Shown: piece by piece, positions 61,154-64,000 of the stretch
Layout of the letters: every line of letters begins with the position of its first letter
Numbering within the stretch: position 1 is the first letter of the stretch
Source: Pseudobdellovibrionaceae bacterium
Lineage (GTDB): Bacteria > Bdellovibrionota > Bdellovibrionia > Bdellovibrionales > UBA1609
Length of the DNA stretch: 64,000 bases
NCBI GenBank assembly: GCA_020635055.1
Contig: JACKAN010000006.1
Span: 1 to 64,000, forward strand
Reading direction: 5' to 3'
Notes under the pieces: model-generated
Databases searched by the model: none
Told to the model about the DNA's origin: nothing
The model's input: only the letters and a program-made list of their open reading frames with translations
Translations under genes and position numbers: made by a program

Positions 61154-62188
61154 ATGGGGACGTTTCCGATGGATGGAAAAGAAAAAAAAATAATTAGATA
61201 TTTTTCTATTTTTCTTTTTTCTTTATCCTTAATACTAATAACTGCATCTGTATATCATATACATTCTTATTTTAGATTCTTGCCCTATATGAAGTTAAGT
61301 AAGTGTGTTACCTGGAATTCCACAGTTCATCATTTATTCATCCCAAATTGTCGGGATCAGTTTTTTATTGAAAATAGAAATGTAAATTTACAAATTAATA
61401 GTATTGGTCTGCGCGAAAGACCTGCAGAGCAATTAAAAAAAAACCAATTGCTCTTCGTAGGTGATTCTTCTATAGAGGGCGTGGGTTTAAATTTTGAAGA
61501 AACATTTCCTCAAATATTTGAAAAAGCTTTATTTAACGAATCAAACATTCAGTTCATAAATATGGGAATTAGAAGAAGTTCGACAATTACTCAGTTAGTT
61601 AGGTTAAAGGAATATATAGACATTATTCAACCCAAGTATTTACTTTGGTCTCTTACTGAGAATGATTTTGATGAAGATTTTATTTTTTTAAAGACAGCTC
61701 TAGATTTTAATGAAAATGGGAATCCAATAAAATTTGATTTAAATTTTTTTAGTTATTCGAATCCACAAATCTTTGACAGTCTTTTTTTTGGCCTTGATGC
61801 CTATAACAATGGTTATAGCGCTATTTTCAGACATCTTTATATAAATAATAAGCTTAGCAAACACCTGGTTGGAAACGACCGTCTACCCGCCTATTGTAAT
61901 GCCCTTGATGAAGGAATCCAACTGGCGAAGGAACGAAATATTAAAATACAATTTATTATTTTACCTTTTGGTCCTGATTATTATTCAATTTATGAACAAG
62001 GCTCGCTTAAAGAAAAACTAAATAAAATTGTTGGATGTCTTGCAAGTACTCCCATTGATTTAAGACTGGACTCAATTCAAACTAAATCTGATTTTTTTCA
62101 AGAAGACTTAATGCATTTTAACGCCAAGGGAATCGAAGAAAGCTTAAAATACATTAAACCAGATCTTTTAAGTTTTTTAACTGAATAA
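61154..62188 (+). CDS. Membrane-anchored SGNH hydrolase 3
   Basis: A 344-aa protein with an N-terminal membrane helix (FSIFLFSLSLILITASVYHI) and an SGNH domain. The typical entry INSIGLRERP precedes block I LLFVGDSSIEG with Ser about residue 105. LLWSLTENDF is at the position of the Asn block, and EDLMHFNAKGIEESL provides Asp 318 and His 321. Likely periplasmic esterase or acyl/carbamoyl-handling enzyme. It is convergent with the small DUF5989 and carbamoyltransferase genes; such trios occur together in many bacteria. Confidence 0.82.
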   Translation: MGTFPMDGKEKKIIRYFSIFLFSLSLILITASVYHIHSYFRFLPYMKLSKCVTWNSTVHHLFIPNCRDQFFIENRNVNLQINSIGLRERPAEQLKKNQLLFVGDSSIEGVGLNFEETFPQIFEKALFNESNIQFINMGIRRSSTITQLVRLKEYIDIIQPKYLLWSLTENDFDEDFIFLKTALDFNENGNPIKFDLNFFSYSNPQIFDSLFFGLDAYNNGYSAIFRHLYINNKLSKHLVGNDRLPAYCNALDEGIQLAKERNIKIQFIILPFGPDYYSIYEQGSLKEKLNKIVGCLASTPIDLRLDSIQTKSDFFQEDLMHFNAKGIEESLKYIKPDLLSFLTE

Positions 62189-62232
62189 GCTTTTTTTTAT
62201 TAAGTCTCTGAATTTTCACTACAAAATATCAA

Positions 62233-62421
62233 TTAAAATAATGGATAAATAAATGGCGATAGAACGGGTGTATATGCCAAAAATGCAAACACTAAGGACA
62301 AAATAAACACTATTAAGGCCAAAATAAACACAAAGGGGATTTTCTGAGATTTAAAAGTCAAGAAAAGATCTTTCAACATAATGCCGATAATTTTTAATCC
62401 TGAAAACTTAGACCTAGCCAT
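62233..62421 (-). CDS. Small DUF5989-like membrane protein
   Basis: About 62 aa from the ATG at 62421, which overlaps the carbamoyltransferase stop by 8 bp (ATGGCTAG); a purine-rich GAGAGG stretch lies upstream. A positively charged start, one hydrophobic helix (IPFVFILALIVFILSLVFAF) and the terminal SPFIYPLF match the small DUF5989/SxtK-type proteins found next to carbamoyltransferases. Function unknown; it may anchor or partner with the enzyme. Confidence 0.75.
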   Translation of the reverse strand: MARSKFSGLKIIGIMLKDLFLTFKSQKIPFVFILALIVFILSLVFAFLAYTPVLSPFIYPLF

Positions 62422-64000
62422 TGTTCTTCCTCTCAATAATAGTATTGTTTAATACAAGTATATCCATTTCTGTTCGCAAAAACATCATCAAGGCCTCTGT
62501 AGGTCCTGCCACTAAAGGGAAACCACTTTCATTAAAAGACGTGTTTAATATACACTCTAGGCCAGTTTGCTTTCCGAACTCTTTTATTAATTTATAAAAC
62601 TTTGGATTATCACTTTCTGTACAGACCTGAGGACGGGTCGTTTTATCAATGTGAATTGCGGCTCTAATTTTACTTTGAACTTCAGCATGTATGGGTGCGG
62701 AAGTTTGCATCCATTTTGCAGGTCGACTGTGAGCATGCGTTTTAAGGATTCTCTCACTATGAGTATCTGTTAGTGAAACTGCATAGGGGCGGAAGGAAGC
62801 TCTGTGTTTGATGGTTTTGCTCAATTTATTAGCAACTTCAATGTTTGAGGGGTCAACTAAAATCGACCTATTGCCTAATGCCCGCGGACCATTCTCAAAT
62901 TTCCCCTGCATCCAACCTACCACTTTTCCTTTTTTTACAGATGAAGCCACATGTGAGATCAGTTCAGATTCATTATTACTCTTAGATATGTCTAAATTAA
63001 ATTTGCCATTGGCACGTGAAAACTGACGAATCCTCTCTATATCCATAACTTCTAACATTTCTATAACATTTAACTCATCATAAGCTTTTCCAAAATAAGG
63101 ATGTAGTACAAAGTCCTTATTTCGAGTCCCAGATATTGTAACAGCAGAATAAAGGGCCGCACCCATGGCTCCTCCACCATCTCCAGGATCTGGTGGTATA
63201 AATACATCTTTAAAGTGCCCTGAGTTTAGAATCTTCGAATTAGCTACTGCATTTAAAGCCACACCACCCGAAAAACATAGGTTCGCAGAGCCCGTTTTCT
63301 CTTTTGCATAAGCTACCAGGGCAACAACAGCTTCTTCCAAAACTAATTGAATACTAGCCGCAATATCAGCATATCTTTGATCCTCAACAGTCACATTCTC
63401 TTGTTGTTCGCTCAAACAACTAAATGGGAGTTTATTGCGATAAGGACGAGGTTCTCCAAAAATATTTATAAATTTTTGTGTGACGGGCACTTTCTCTTCG
63501 CTACCAAAATCAAAGTAAGAAATATTAATTTCGTAGCTACCATTGTCCTGTATCCGTATTATATCACGTACTTGTTCTGCATATATAGGATTACCAAATG
63601 CTGCCAAAGCCATTGTGCTGCATTCTCCATCATTGGCTTTAAAACCTAAAAAGGCTGTAAAAGTCGAGTAGATAATGCCCAATGAGTGTGGAAAAAAGAT
63701 GGCATCGATAGGCTCAATATTCGCTCCGTCGCCCCTAAAAAGACCAGAACATGTCCACTCACCAACAGCATCAATAGTAAGAACTGCAGCTTCATTAAAT
63801 GGAGAAGCATAAAAGCTATGGGCAGCATGACTCATATGATGAGGAACATACAAAATTTTTCTGGGTTCAATTTCAAAATGCGAACTTAATGTATGTTTAA
63901 TTCTTAATCCGCTAGTAATCGCTTCATGCATTGATTTTAAATATGTTTTTAAAGAAAAAGGATACCTTGCAAAGGAAGAAGAAATCGTACGAGTGAATTT
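62414..64000 (-). CDS. Carbamoyltransferase, NodU/TobZ/HypF-related family (5' end outside window)
   Basis: The frame is open to the last base of the window, so the start is missing (roughly the first 100 residues). Visible motifs are the ASKHA-type VPHHMSHAAHSFYASPF, IDAVGEWT, FSGGVALNAVANSKIL and PPDPGDGGGAMGAAL, then the YrdC-like domain with MQGKFENGPRALGNRSIL. Such enzymes form carbamoyl-adenylate from carbamoyl phosphate and ATP and transfer it to a hydroxyl group (antibiotics, Nod factors, saxitoxin, exopolysaccharides). Followed immediately by the DUF5989-like gene. The acceptor is unknown. Confidence 0.92.
   Translation of the reverse strand, partial: KFTRTISSSFARYPFSLKTYLKSMHEAITSGLRIKHTLSSHFEIEPRKILYVPHHMSHAAHSFYASPFNEAAVLTIDAVGEWTCSGLFRGDGANIEPIDAIFFPHSLGIIYSTFTAFLGFKANDGECSTMALAAFGNPIYAEQVRDIIRIQDNGSYEINISYFDFGSEEKVPVTQKFINIFGEPRPYRNKLPFSCLSEQQENVTVEDQRYADIAASIQLVLEEAVVALVAYAKEKTGSANLCFSGGVALNAVANSKILNSGHFKDVFIPPDPGDGGGAMGAALYSAVTISGTRNKDFVLHPYFGKAYDELNVIEMLEVMDIERIRQFSRANGKFNLDISKSNNESELISHVASSVKKGKVVGWMQGKFENGPRALGNRSILVDPSNIEVANKLSKTIKHRASFRPYAVSLTDTHSERILKTHAHSRPAKWMQTSAPIHAEVQSKIRAAIHIDKTTRPQVCTESDNPKFYKLIKEFGKQTGLECILNTSFNESGFPLVAGPTEALMMFLRTEMDILVLNNTIIERKNNG

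Overview
The window is AT-rich, densely packed chromosomal DNA from a Gram-negative bacterium. Signs of an outer membrane include predicted beta-barrel proteins, HldD (LPS core heptose) and several exported proteins. The mix of a long phenylalanine hydroxylase, a fused YejF-type ATPase, receiver/DUF4388/DnaJ signalling proteins and a DksA-like protein without zinc ligands would fit a Bdellovibrio-like or other delta-type proteobacterium. That placement is an inference from gene content. No rRNA, tRNA or CRISPR array was seen.

Layout. 0-24.5 kb is mostly housekeeping: the 3' part of aceE, an O-methyltransferase, a HAD phosphatase, a secreted ADP-ribosyltransferase-like protein, yejF, trxB with an overlapping receiver protein, an SDR, a 2Fe-2S ferredoxin, trmB, gamma-glutamyltransferase, a SleB-like hydrolase, a CDF transporter, an esterase, a receiver-GGDEF protein, leuS-speA, a cation/proton antiporter and two envelope beta-barrel candidates. 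Between convergent genes at 24.57-24.76 kb lie two near-identical copies of a structured element. 24.8-36.6 kb holds the yejB/yejE permeases with their binding protein (partners of the distant yejF), a DedA-like protein, a TetR regulator, the DksA-like protein, SH3b, CaCA exchanger, fxsA, xthA and peroxiredoxin genes, and a divergent SelO-like protein.

36.6-39.3 kb carries hldD and phhA. 39.3-45.0 kb is a five-gene minus-strand signalling operon: an RsbW-like ATPase, a STAS protein, a CheA-like PAS kinase, a CheY-like receiver and a receiver-DUF4388-DnaJ-TPR protein. 45.0-48.3 kb is hppD-hmgA-ribD, which with phhA gives most of the phenylalanine/tyrosine to homogentisate route; no transaminase, maleylacetoacetate isomerase or fumarylacetoacetase is in the window.

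The most unusual part is 50.4-64 kb. It encodes two acyl-carrier-like proteins, a selenophosphate-synthetase-like (AIR synthase superfamily) ATPase, an MBOAT acyltransferase, several membrane-anchored SGNH-type proteins, an ICMT/PEMT-like membrane methyltransferase, an AurF-like diiron oxygenase, a NodU/TobZ-type carbamoyltransferase (cut by the window end) and its small DUF5989 partner. A decayed insertion sequence with terminal inverted repeats and a long target duplication sits in the middle. I read the block as a possible carrier-protein-dependent pathway that makes and attaches a modified acyl or carbamoyl group to an envelope polymer or lipid. The individual families are visible in the sequence; the joint function is a hypothesis.
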